DNA of 64,000 bases, taken from positions 1 through 64,000 of the forward strand of contig DASZBX010000135.1 of assembly GCA_035943635.1 (NCBI GenBank), read 5' to 3'. Shown piece after piece: positions 43,553 to 50,648 of the stretch (positions are counted from its first letter, which is position 1; every line of letters starts with the position of its first letter). This DNA is from DASZBX01 sp035943635. Its GTDB lineage: Bacteria > Actinomycetota > Actinomycetes > Streptomycetales > Catenulisporaceae. Below the pieces are notes generated by a model. The model ran no database searches and was not told the origin of the DNA. It saw only the letters and a program-made list of their open reading frames with translations. The position numbers were made by a program, and so were the translations under genes.

Positions 43553-44425
43553 TCAGGCGGCCGACTGGGAGGACGCGGCCTTCGGCTGGAGGTCGTCGAG
43601 CGTGAGCAGGTGCGCGGGCGGGTCGGGCAGCGCGATGTGCGAGCTGACCTGCAGATCCGGCCCGACGTGTAGCAACTCGCCTGACTCCAGGGGGCGCCAC
43701 AGCGGATCGTCGTCCAGTTTCTCGCTCGCGACGACGACCGCCGGGGCGTCGGCCAGATCACCGGAGTGCACGTGCAGCCGCCCGGCGGCGCCCTTGTGGT
43801 CCAGGTGCTCGTGCTGTTGCGGGCCGCGATTGCGGCGGTCCAGGACGTACAGCGAGTGCGTCTCGGGGTAGCGCAGCGCCCAGAGCTCGTCCGCGGTGAT
43901 CATGACGACGTTCAGCGCGAACACCGGCAGGTTCGCGGCGACCCAGCGCGCCGCGGCGGCCAGGCCCTCGCCGACGTTCCCGCCGCGGGCCGCGGTCTCC
44001 TGGTTGACCAGGGCGAAGAAGCGTTCCGAGTCGGTGTCGCCCTGCACCTGCGCCATGCCGTCGGCGCCGAGGCGTTGTTCCAGCTTGTCGAGACCCTCGA
44101 TCACCCCGTTGTGGGCGAACAGGCGGCCGTCGGCGGAGAACGGGTGGGTGTTGCGGTCGGCCAGCTCGCCGGTCGAGGCGTACCTGACGTGCGCGACGAA
44201 CGTGGCGGACTCGACCGTCCGGGCCTCCTCGGCGAAGTCGCGGTCGTCGAACGCGGCGATCGGCGCCTTGTGCACCTCGGGCCGCCCGTCCGGGCCGAAG
44301 AACCCCAGCCCGGTCCCGTCCGGGTCCCGCCTGCTCTGCGCGGACAGGCTGTCCGGGGCCTCCAGCAGCCAGAACGTGGCCCGCACGCGCGCCGGAGCGC
44401 TGGTCATGCCGAAGAGCCGGCACAT
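43553..44425 (-). CDS. Class II glutamine amidotransferase (YafJ/EgtC-like)
   Basis: A 290-residue N-terminal-nucleophile amidohydrolase. The start MCRLFGM gives the catalytic Cys2 after Met removal; further motifs are DGTGLGFFG, VAHVRYASTGELADRNTHPF and LFAHNGVIEGLDKLE, the class II amidotransferase pattern. The family includes YafJ and the ergothioneine enzyme EgtC; no other ergothioneine gene is present, so YafJ-type function is more likely. AGGAGGAG stands before ATG 44425. Confidence 0.86.
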   Translation of the reverse strand: MCRLFGMTSAPARVRATFWLLEAPDSLSAQSRRDPDGTGLGFFGPDGRPEVHKAPIAAFDDRDFAEEARTVESATFVAHVRYASTGELADRNTHPFSADGRLFAHNGVIEGLDKLEQRLGADGMAQVQGDTDSERFFALVNQETAARGGNVGEGLAAAARWVAANLPVFALNVVMITADELWALRYPETHSLYVLDRRNRGPQQHEHLDHKGAAGRLHVHSGDLADAPAVVVASEKLDDDPLWRPLESGELLHVGPDLQVSSHIALPDPPAHLLTLDDLQPKAASSQSAA

Positions 44426-44550
44426 GGGATCTCCTCCTGATAGGTGACCGCGTCGTATACCCGCTGCCGGGCGCACTATCCGCCGCGGGACTAGGCCCGG
44501 TTGCGCAATCGGATGGCGCGGGCGGCCGGAGCATGGAAGGCTCTGGGCCC

Positions 44551-44967
44551 ATGAGCGCAGACACACGCCGATCGGCCGGAACCCAGAGCGGCACCGACGG
44601 GATTCTTCGGGCCCTGCACATCAAGCGGCTTTCCCCCGCCCAGGACCTGGCGGACTACTCCCATGGAGTGACCCTCCAGGTCATGTGCTTCCTGCGGCAG
44701 ACCAACGGTCTCGCCGGGGGCACCCGGTTCGGCCGGCTGCACCTGGCCAGCGGGCAGCCGGTGGTGTGGCGCCAGCGCAACGGGGCCGGCGAGTTCGAGC
44801 TGCACCAGCCCTTCTCGCTGACGCCGGTCGAGCAGCGGACGGGGCACTGGAAGGTCGGCGCGTACGCGCTGGAGAGCTCGGCCGGCTCGTTCATCGCGAT
44901 GATCCCCAAGATCGACGTTCCGTTGGTCGAGCACGCGTTCGCCCACGCCCCGCAGGTGCCCGCGTAG
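44551..44967 (+). CDS. Hypothetical protein, 138 residues
   Basis: No family is recognised. The product is soluble, beta-rich in the middle (GVTLQVMCFLRQTNGLAGGT, FGRLHLASGQPVVWRQRNG) and ends with IPKIDVPLVEHAFAHAPQ. Codon use is normal for the genome. ATG 44551 is taken; ATG 44533 in the same frame is possible. A strong terminator follows. Confidence 0.6.
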   Translation: MSADTRRSAGTQSGTDGILRALHIKRLSPAQDLADYSHGVTLQVMCFLRQTNGLAGGTRFGRLHLASGQPVVWRQRNGAGEFELHQPFSLTPVEQRTGHWKVGAYALESSAGSFIAMIPKIDVPLVEHAFAHAPQVPA

Positions 44968-45015
44968 GCGCCCGGGCCGCCGCGCCGCCCTTGCGCCATC
45001 CGGCGCCGTACGCAA

Positions 45016-45056
45016 CGAAGCGCCCGGCCGGGAACGGATCCCGGCCGGGCGCTTCG
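45016..45056. terminator. Bidirectional hairpin terminator
   Basis: CGAAGCGCCCGGCCGGGA (45016-45033) pairs perfectly with 45039-45056 around a 5-nt loop. It lies between the converging hypothetical gene and MFS gene and can stop both transcripts. Confidence 0.85.
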
Positions 45057-45079
45057 GCGTCGTTCTGGTCAGGTCGAGG

Positions 45080-46654
45080 TCAGACGTGGGCCACCGTGAT
45101 GACCGCGTCCTGCTCGGCCGCCGCGTCGGCCGAGCCCGGCGCGGAGCCGACCGAGGGCGCGGTGTTGTGCGTCTGCGCGGCGGCCATGGCCGCGCGCAGC
45201 TCGTTGATCTTGGTCTTGGACGGGAACAGCAGCGCGCCCATCACCGCGCCGCCCGCGAACAGGCAGGAGCTGATCAGGAACACCGACGTGTAGCCGTGCG
45301 TCACCGAGACCTGCTGGATGTGCGGCAGCGTGGCGTGCGAGAGCGCGTAACTGGTGGTGGCGGTGGCCGCCACGGTGCTCAGGACCGCGGTGCCGATCGA
45401 CCCGCCGACCTGCTGCATCGTGCTGACCAGGGCCGAGGCCACACCGGCGTCCCGTGGCTGCACGCCCGCGGTCGCGGTGTTCATCGACGGCGCCATCACC
45501 ATGCCCATGGCCAGGCCCATCACCATCAGGGCCGGCAGCACGGCGCTGGCGTAGCTCGACGTGACCGTCAGCCGGCTCAGGTACGCCATCGACAGGCAGC
45601 CGAGCACCATGCCGATGGTGATGACCACCCGGGGGCCGAACCGCGGCAGCGTGATGATGTTCGAGGTGTTCGAGCTGATCATCACGCAGGCGATCATCGG
45701 CAGGAACGCCAGCCCGGACATCACCGGGCTGAAGCCCTTGATCAGCTGCAGGTAGTAGGTCAGGAAGAGGAACACGCCGAACATCGCGACACCGGCGACG
45801 CCGACCGCCGCGAAGGCCACCCCGCGGGAACGGTCCGACACGACCCGCAGCGGCAGCAGCGGCGCCGACACCCGGGCCTCGACCACCGCGAACCCGACCA
45901 GCAGGAGCGCGCCGACGACCAGCGAGCCGAGGGTCAGCGGGTCGGTCCAGCCGGCCGACTCGGCGTGCGAGAAGCCGAAGACCAGGCCGAACAGCCCGGC
46001 CGAGGCCAGCACGGTGCCGACCACGTCGATCCGCGGCCGCACCGGCGGGCGCTCGTTGACCATGTAGACCAGCGCGCCGAGCGTGGCCACCACGGCGAAC
46101 AGCACGTTCACGTACATCACCCAGCGCCAGGACAGGTACTGGGTCAGCACGCCGCCGAGGATCAGGCCGACCGCGCCGCCGCCGACCGCGACCGTGCCGA
46201 AGACGCCGAACGCCTTGCCCCGGTCGCGCGGGTCGCGGAAGGTGGTGACCAGGGTGCTCAGCGCTGCGGGGGCGAGCATCGCGGCGGCCACGCCCTGGAT
46301 GGTGCGGGCGGCGACCAGCACGCCGAACGAGGGCGCGGCCCCGCCGATGGCCGAGGCCAGGGCGAAGGCGGCCAGTCCGGCGATGAATATCCGTTTGCGC
46401 CCGACCAGGTCGCCGATCCGGCCGCCGAGCAGCAGCAGGCTGCCGAACGCGAGGGCGTACGCGGTCACCACCCACTGGCGTTGGCCGTTGCCGAAGTGCA
46501 GAGCGGCCTGCGCAGAGGGAAGCGCGATGTTCACCACTGTCGCGTCCAGGACGACCATGAGTTGGGCCACTGAGACTACGACGAGAATCAGCCAGCGGTG
46601 GTCGGAAGCACGAGCGGCCGCGGATTCCCGCTGTGCCATAGCTTCGTTCGACAA
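45080..46654 (-). CDS. MFS exporter, DHA2 (14-TM) family, near the NRPS cluster
   Basis: A 524-residue drug exporter with about 14 membrane segments: MVVLDATVVNIALPSAQAAL (motif D1), GGRIGDLVGRKRIF (motif A), AARTIQGVAAAMLAPAALS and GTVAVGGGAVGLILGGVLT (motif C). The TTG at 46654 is the likely start because GGGAG lies 6 nt upstream; a longer in-frame version is open. The MarR-type gene lies upstream on the same strand. Both probably serve resistance to, or export of, the NRPS product; this is inference from position. Confidence 0.85.
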   Translation of the reverse strand: MSNEAMAQRESAAARASDHRWLILVVVSVAQLMVVLDATVVNIALPSAQAALHFGNGQRQWVVTAYALAFGSLLLLGGRIGDLVGRKRIFIAGLAAFALASAIGGAAPSFGVLVAARTIQGVAAAMLAPAALSTLVTTFRDPRDRGKAFGVFGTVAVGGGAVGLILGGVLTQYLSWRWVMYVNVLFAVVATLGALVYMVNERPPVRPRIDVVGTVLASAGLFGLVFGFSHAESAGWTDPLTLGSLVVGALLLVGFAVVEARVSAPLLPLRVVSDRSRGVAFAAVGVAGVAMFGVFLFLTYYLQLIKGFSPVMSGLAFLPMIACVMISSNTSNIITLPRFGPRVVITIGMVLGCLSMAYLSRLTVTSSYASAVLPALMVMGLAMGMVMAPSMNTATAGVQPRDAGVASALVSTMQQVGGSIGTAVLSTVAATATTSYALSHATLPHIQQVSVTHGYTSVFLISSCLFAGGAVMGALLFPSKTKINELRAAMAAAQTHNTAPSVGSAPGSADAAAEQDAVITVAHV

Positions 46655-47064
46655 GACAGTCTCCCAGGAAGATGCGAGATCAAGTGCACGTGCACCGCCG
46701 GAATCCCGACCCGGACCGGCCACGGCCGGCGACTGCCGCCTGCCGTGTGGTGTCCGCGCTGGTCAAGCCCCTCTGGTGCCCGTTCGATCGGCGAGGCAGC
46801 TCTCGCCCCGCCTTCGGTCCAACACCGGCCGATCGGGAATCGATACCGAGATCGAGACGATGAATAGGTTAAATATTTGTTGTAGGGAGGTTTCGTCGGC
46901 GGCAGATCTGTGTTCTCGGGGGCTTTTGGCAGGCGATACTTGGTGTTTGCGTGATTCTGGTAGTACTTCCTGAACGGCAGTGCTGGGGGATTGTTCGCGG
47001 GTGGAATAAAGCGTGCTGTCAGTTATCTGGCTTGGGTGTCGCTCGTGGACCCGACCACGGTGAA
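46655..47064. other. Gap between marR-type and MFS genes
   Basis: This stretch of 410 bases holds no supported gene. An unusually AT-rich block near 46860-46885 (TTAAATATTTG on the plus strand) is the best candidate for the promoter of the MFS gene, giving a leader of about 200 nt. No copy of the TTGAAGGTTCAA operator was found here. Confidence 0.45.
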
Positions 47065-47568
47065 TCACGGCGGCCAGCTGGTCTCCGGGTCGAGTCGGGC
47101 CAAGACGTGCGCGCCGAGGTCTTTCAGCGCGAGCAACTGGTCCGCGGACAGTGCGTCGATCACCAGTTCCCGCACGGCCTCCACATGGCCGGGGGCCGCC
47201 TTGACCACCAGGTCGTAGCCCTCGGTGGTGAGGACTGCCATCAGGTAGCGGACGTTCTGCGGGTCCCGGTGCCGGCACAGCAGCCCGCGCTTTTCCAACC
47301 GGTCCGCGACATGGGAGAGCCGGGACAGCGATCCGTTGGTCAGGACTGCCGGCGTGCTCATCCGCACGCGCCGGTCCGGCTGCTCGGACAACCGCGCGAG
47401 CAGCAGATACTCGAACATCGTCAGCTCGGCCGACTTCGTCAGCTGGGCGTCCAGGGCCGCCGGGACCTTCAGCATCAGGGCCACCGCGCCCAGCCACGCC
47501 GCCCGTTCCCGTTCGTCCAGCCACCGCGGCTCGCCCCGGTCGGCGTCCTCCACTCGCCGGTCCCCCAT
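47065..47568 (-). CDS. MarR-family transcriptional regulator
   Basis: A 167-residue MarR regulator with the winged-helix core LTMFEYLLLARLSEQPDRRV, TPAVLTNGSLSRLSHVADRLEKRGLLCR, and the wing YLMAVLTTEGYDLV. ATG 47568 is chosen because a near-perfect TATGAT -10 box ends 7 nt upstream, giving a leaderless mRNA; in-frame ATGs at 47577 and 47580 lie inside that box. It probably represses itself through TTGAA-GG-TTCAA and may control the downstream MFS gene. Confidence 0.87.
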   Translation of the reverse strand: MGDRRVEDADRGEPRWLDERERAAWLGAVALMLKVPAALDAQLTKSAELTMFEYLLLARLSEQPDRRVRMSTPAVLTNGSLSRLSHVADRLEKRGLLCRHRDPQNVRYLMAVLTTEGYDLVVKAAPGHVEAVRELVIDALSADQLLALKDLGAHVLARLDPETSWPP

Positions 47569-47575
47569 AGGAGAC

Positions 47576-47611
47576 ATCATAGATTGCAGGCTTGAAGGTT
47601 CAACCGGCAAT
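47576..47611 (-). promoter_or_regulatory. marR promoter with overlapping operator
   Basis: Minus-strand TTGAAC (47603-47598), 16 bp, TATGAT (47581-47576), then 7 nt to the ATG. TTGAA-GG-TTCAA (47592-47603) covers the -35 box and is flanked by ATTGC (47583) and GCAAT (ending 47611), so the whole forms a nearly symmetric 29-bp MarR-type operator. Confidence 0.65.
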
Positions 47612-47909
47612 ATTCGGGCTCCGACGCCCGGCCGGCGCGGGTGCGGCCGGGCCGGCCGCCCAGCGCAGCAGGAAGCCGAGCCGCTCGTGCGACGGACTGT
47701 CCGGTTCGGCGGTGTAGGCGATCAGCAGCTGGTCGGGGTGGGTGTCGACGGTGAACTGCTGCACGTCGAGCGTCACCGTTCCGGCCACCGGGTGGTGGTG
47801 ACCGGCCGTCGTCGACCAGCCCGAAGTCACGCGGATCGAGCGCGGCGCGGCGGGCGCGCAGGAAGGCGCCCAGCTCGCTGCGTTCCCGGGAGGTCTCGCC
47901 TGACTGCAT
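47600..47909 (-). pseudogene. Broken MmyB-type XRE regulator
   Basis: The frame from ATG 47909 encodes the first 30 residues of an MmyB-type regulator (RSELGAFLRARRAALDPRDF) and then changes frame near 47820 into the end of the ligand-binding domain (AGTVTLDVQQFTVDTHPDQL, AYTAEPDSPSHERLGFLLRW). About 190 residues between them are missing, including most of the helix-turn-helix. Compare the intact relative at 18310-19155. The remnant's end touches the marR operator. Confidence 0.75.
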
Positions 47910-47994
47910 GACTTCATTGTGCGCCCGGGCCGCTCGGGCGTGCCCGGTACTGGCCTGCCCAGGCAGAGCCAGCCGTGGCGGGCGGCCGGGCCAC

Positions 47995-48050
47995 GCGGCC
48001 AGCATGGGTGGCAGGTCGCCGAGCGGCGGCCCGTCACCCATGCTGGCCGC
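47995..48050. repeat. Inverted repeat, 16-bp arms
   Basis: GCGGCCAGCATGGGTG (47995-48010) and its exact reverse complement (48035-48050) flank a 24-nt loop. The right arm ends where the aldo-keto reductase remnant begins. It may mark the recombination point that removed the reductase 5' part. Confidence 0.7.
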
Positions 48051-48214
48051 TCGCCTACGCGCCCGACACCCTGCCGCTGCCGGCCACCACGGCGATCGGA
48101 CACCTGCGCGAGAACCTCGGCGCGCAGGACCTCGCCCGCGCCCTCACCGCCGCCGAGCTGGCCGCCATCGACGGTCTCACGCTATGCAAGGGCACGAATT
48201 CCGCCGTAGAATGA
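48050..48214 (+). pseudogene. C-terminal remnant of an aldo/keto reductase
   Basis: The frame reads YAPDTLPLPATTAIGHLREN, LGAQDLARALTAAELAAIDG, the NADPH-binding C-terminal end of aldo/keto reductases. The first 250 or so residues are absent. Such reductases are commonly divergent from MmyB-type regulators, which fits the broken regulator next to it. Confidence 0.7.
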
Positions 48215-48262
48215 CCTTGCTCGGCTCAGGGCGACGACCGGTTCTGCGATGGGAGAATCCGC

Positions 48263-48484
48263 GTGTCCAATCCGTTCGACGACGAAGACGGTGTCTTTCT
48301 CGTGCTGGTGAACGACGAGAACCAGCATTCGCTGTGGCCTGCGACGATCGAGGTGCCGGCCGGCTGGCGCCGGGTCTTCGGCGAGGGGACCCGGGCCGAG
48401 AGCCTGGCGTATGTCGAGTCGCACTGGACCGATCTGCGCCCGGCCAGTCTGATCGCGGACATGGAAGCGGCTAATCCGAGCTGA
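48263..48484 (+). CDS. MbtH-like NRPS accessory protein
   Basis: A 73-residue MbtH-like protein with the conserved pattern NPFDDEDGVFLVLVNDENQH, SLWPATIEVPAGWRRVFGEG and SHWTDLRPASL; it keeps the Ser, Leu and three Trp residues that contact the adenylation domain. It binds A domains and enables their folding and activity, so it serves the NRPSs next door. The GTG at 48263 follows GGGAG. The gene is on the opposite strand to the NRPS genes, and its last 14 bases overlap the end of the KS-ACP gene. Confidence 0.93.
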   Translation: MSNPFDDEDGVFLVLVNDENQHSLWPATIEVPAGWRRVFGEGTRAESLAYVESHWTDLRPASLIADMEAANPS

Positions 48485-50648
48485 CGGCGTCGGATCCGGT
48501 CTCTGTCCCGGATCCGGTCTCGAGTTCGACTTCGTCCAGCAGGGCGCCCAGGAGGCTGTCCGGTGCGTCGGATTCGGCGCACAGGTCGACGATCGAGGTG
48601 GCGAGTTCGCGGAGGGTGAGTTGGTCCAGGAAGAGTTCCAGCGGGACTTCGGTGCCGAATTGTTCTTCCAGGCGGTCGGCCAGGTGGATCGCGGCCAGGG
48701 AGTCGCCGCCTGCGCCGAAGAACGTCAGGTCCAGGTCGCCGTCATCCTTGAGGCCCAGCGAATCGGCTAGGAGTCGGGCGATCGCGGTCTCGGTGGCTTC
48801 GGTCCCCTGTGTTTCAGGGGTCGTATGGGATGTGGGCGTGGGAGAAGCGGCGGGGCGCACCAGTGAGTAGGCGCCGAAGTGCTCGCCGGCGAACGGATAC
48901 GTGGGCAGGTGTACCCGGCGCGCGTAGTCGGGCGTGGGCCAGGCGACGGTTTCGCCCTTGAGCCAGGCTGCGGCCAGATCGTTCAGTGAGTCAGGGCCCT
49001 GACCTATTACGTGGGACGGGCTTGGCGAGGACGCGAGTGCGCGCAGAGCTGCGATGGCTGCGACGAGATCCTGTACCACGACACAACCTCTGGCATCGAG
49101 GGCTGCGCGGCCGGTCTGGAGGGTGAGGGCCACGTCGGCGAGCGTGGGGGCGAGCGCGTGGGTACGGGCGTCGGGGGCGTCCAGGAATTGAGCCAGGCGT
49201 TCGGCTGCTGCGGCCACTTGGGCTTCGGTGCGGGCGGAAAGCGGCAGGAGTTGCCACTGGCCGTCTGCGTGGTCATCCGGCTGGTCTGCCTGCTCGTCTG
49301 GTTGGGCGGCGGGGAGTTCGGGGGCCTGTTCCAGGACGAGGTGCACGTTGGTGCCGCCGATGCCTACGCTCGTCACCCCGGCCAGGCGCGGTCCGCCTTC
49401 CGCGGGCGCGGGCCACGGCTGCGTGGCCGTCACCAGGGCGAGCGGCGACTGGCCGGACGTGAGTTCCGCGCGCGGGCGCTCGACGTTCGCGGTCGGCACG
49501 AAGGCGCGATTCTCCAGCATCAGCACGACTTTGATCAGCCCGGCCACACCAGCTGCGGCGTCGAGATGGCCCAGGTTGGATTTGACCGAGCCGATCGCGC
49601 AGGGGGAGCCGGAGTCATCGTGATCTCCTAGCGCCGTGGTGACCGCGGACAGTTCGATCCGGTCGCCGAGATCGGTGCCGGAACCATGCATCTCAATGTA
49701 CTGCGCGGCAGTCGGGTCCAGGCCCGCGGCCGCCCACGCCTCGCCGATCGCGGCCGCCTGCATATCGACGCCCGGCGCGGTGAATCCCACCCGCAGCGCG
49801 CCGTCGTTGGTGACCGCGCCTCCTCGAATCACGGCCCTGATCGGGTCGCCCGCGGCCAGGGCGTCCTCGAGGCGGCGCAGTACCACGACGCCGACGCCGC
49901 TGCCGGGCACGGTCCCGCGGGCGTTCTCGGCGAAGGGGTGGCAGCGGCCGTCCGGGGAGAGGATTCCGCCGTCCTGGTAACGGTATCCGCGTCGGCGGAC
50001 CGCGTCCACGCTGACGCCCCCGGCCAGGGCGGCGTCGCACTCGCCGAGCAGCAGGGCCTGGGCGGCGAGGTGGATCGCGGTCAGCGACGTGGAGCAGGCC
50101 GTCTGCACGGTCATGCTCGGGCCGTCGAGATTCAGTTTGTACGAGAGCCAGGGCGCAAGGAACTCGCGGTCGGTGAGCACCCGCAGCTGGAGCGGATTGA
50201 GTTCGGTCGCGAGCCGCGGGTCCGCCTGGGCCGCGGTCATGTGCTCGGTGGCGCTGCCGCCGACGTACACGGCGGTCCGGCCGGGCGCGCGCCGCGGGTC
50301 GATTCCGGCGTCCTCCAAGGCGTTCCAGGCCGTTTCGAGCAGCAGTCGGTGCTGCGGATCCAGCACGGCCGCCTCGGCGCGGTGGAACGCGAACAGCTGT
50401 GCCTCGAACCGGTCGGCGTCGGCCAGGACGGCTCGGGACGGCACGTAGGCCGGGTGGCGCACGTCCGCCTCCGGTTCACCGTCGGCGAGCAGGTCGGCCG
50501 GGTCGAAGTCGGAGATCGCGCAGACGCCGTCGCGCAGGGCGGCCCACAGCTGCGGCAGGTCGGCGGCGCCCGGGAAACGGCCGCTCATGCCGACGATCGC
50601 CACCGCCGGAGCGTCGGCCGGGTCGGTCGGCGCCGGTGTCTCAGTCAT
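48471..50648 (-). CDS. AT-less PKS protein: ketosynthase-linker-acyl carrier protein
   Basis: A 725-residue modular PKS protein. The KS domain (residues 13-450) has TACSTSL (Cys about 184), MHGSGTDLGD (His about 321) and KSNLGHLDAAAGVAG (His about 361), all intact. A KS-extension follows (LLPLSARTEAQVAAAAERLA), but there is no AT domain: the chain goes on to the segment that normally follows AT (ARRVHLPTYPFAGEHFGAYS) and then an ACP with GGDSL (Ser about 647). It needs an AT in trans or acts on a preloaded chain. Its start overlaps the preceding NRPS stop (ATGA). It would add or process an acyl unit in a peptide-polyketide hybrid. Confidence 0.88.
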   Translation of the reverse strand: MTETPAPTDPADAPAVAIVGMSGRFPGAADLPQLWAALRDGVCAISDFDPADLLADGEPEADVRHPAYVPSRAVLADADRFEAQLFAFHRAEAAVLDPQHRLLLETAWNALEDAGIDPRRAPGRTAVYVGGSATEHMTAAQADPRLATELNPLQLRVLTDREFLAPWLSYKLNLDGPSMTVQTACSTSLTAIHLAAQALLLGECDAALAGGVSVDAVRRRGYRYQDGGILSPDGRCHPFAENARGTVPGSGVGVVVLRRLEDALAAGDPIRAVIRGGAVTNDGALRVGFTAPGVDMQAAAIGEAWAAAGLDPTAAQYIEMHGSGTDLGDRIELSAVTTALGDHDDSGSPCAIGSVKSNLGHLDAAAGVAGLIKVVLMLENRAFVPTANVERPRAELTSGQSPLALVTATQPWPAPAEGGPRLAGVTSVGIGGTNVHLVLEQAPELPAAQPDEQADQPDDHADGQWQLLPLSARTEAQVAAAAERLAQFLDAPDARTHALAPTLADVALTLQTGRAALDARGCVVVQDLVAAIAALRALASSPSPSHVIGQGPDSLNDLAAAWLKGETVAWPTPDYARRVHLPTYPFAGEHFGAYSLVRPAASPTPTSHTTPETQGTEATETAIARLLADSLGLKDDGDLDLTFFGAGGDSLAAIHLADRLEEQFGTEVPLELFLDQLTLRELATSIVDLCAESDAPDSLLGALLDEVELETGSGTETGSDAVSSD

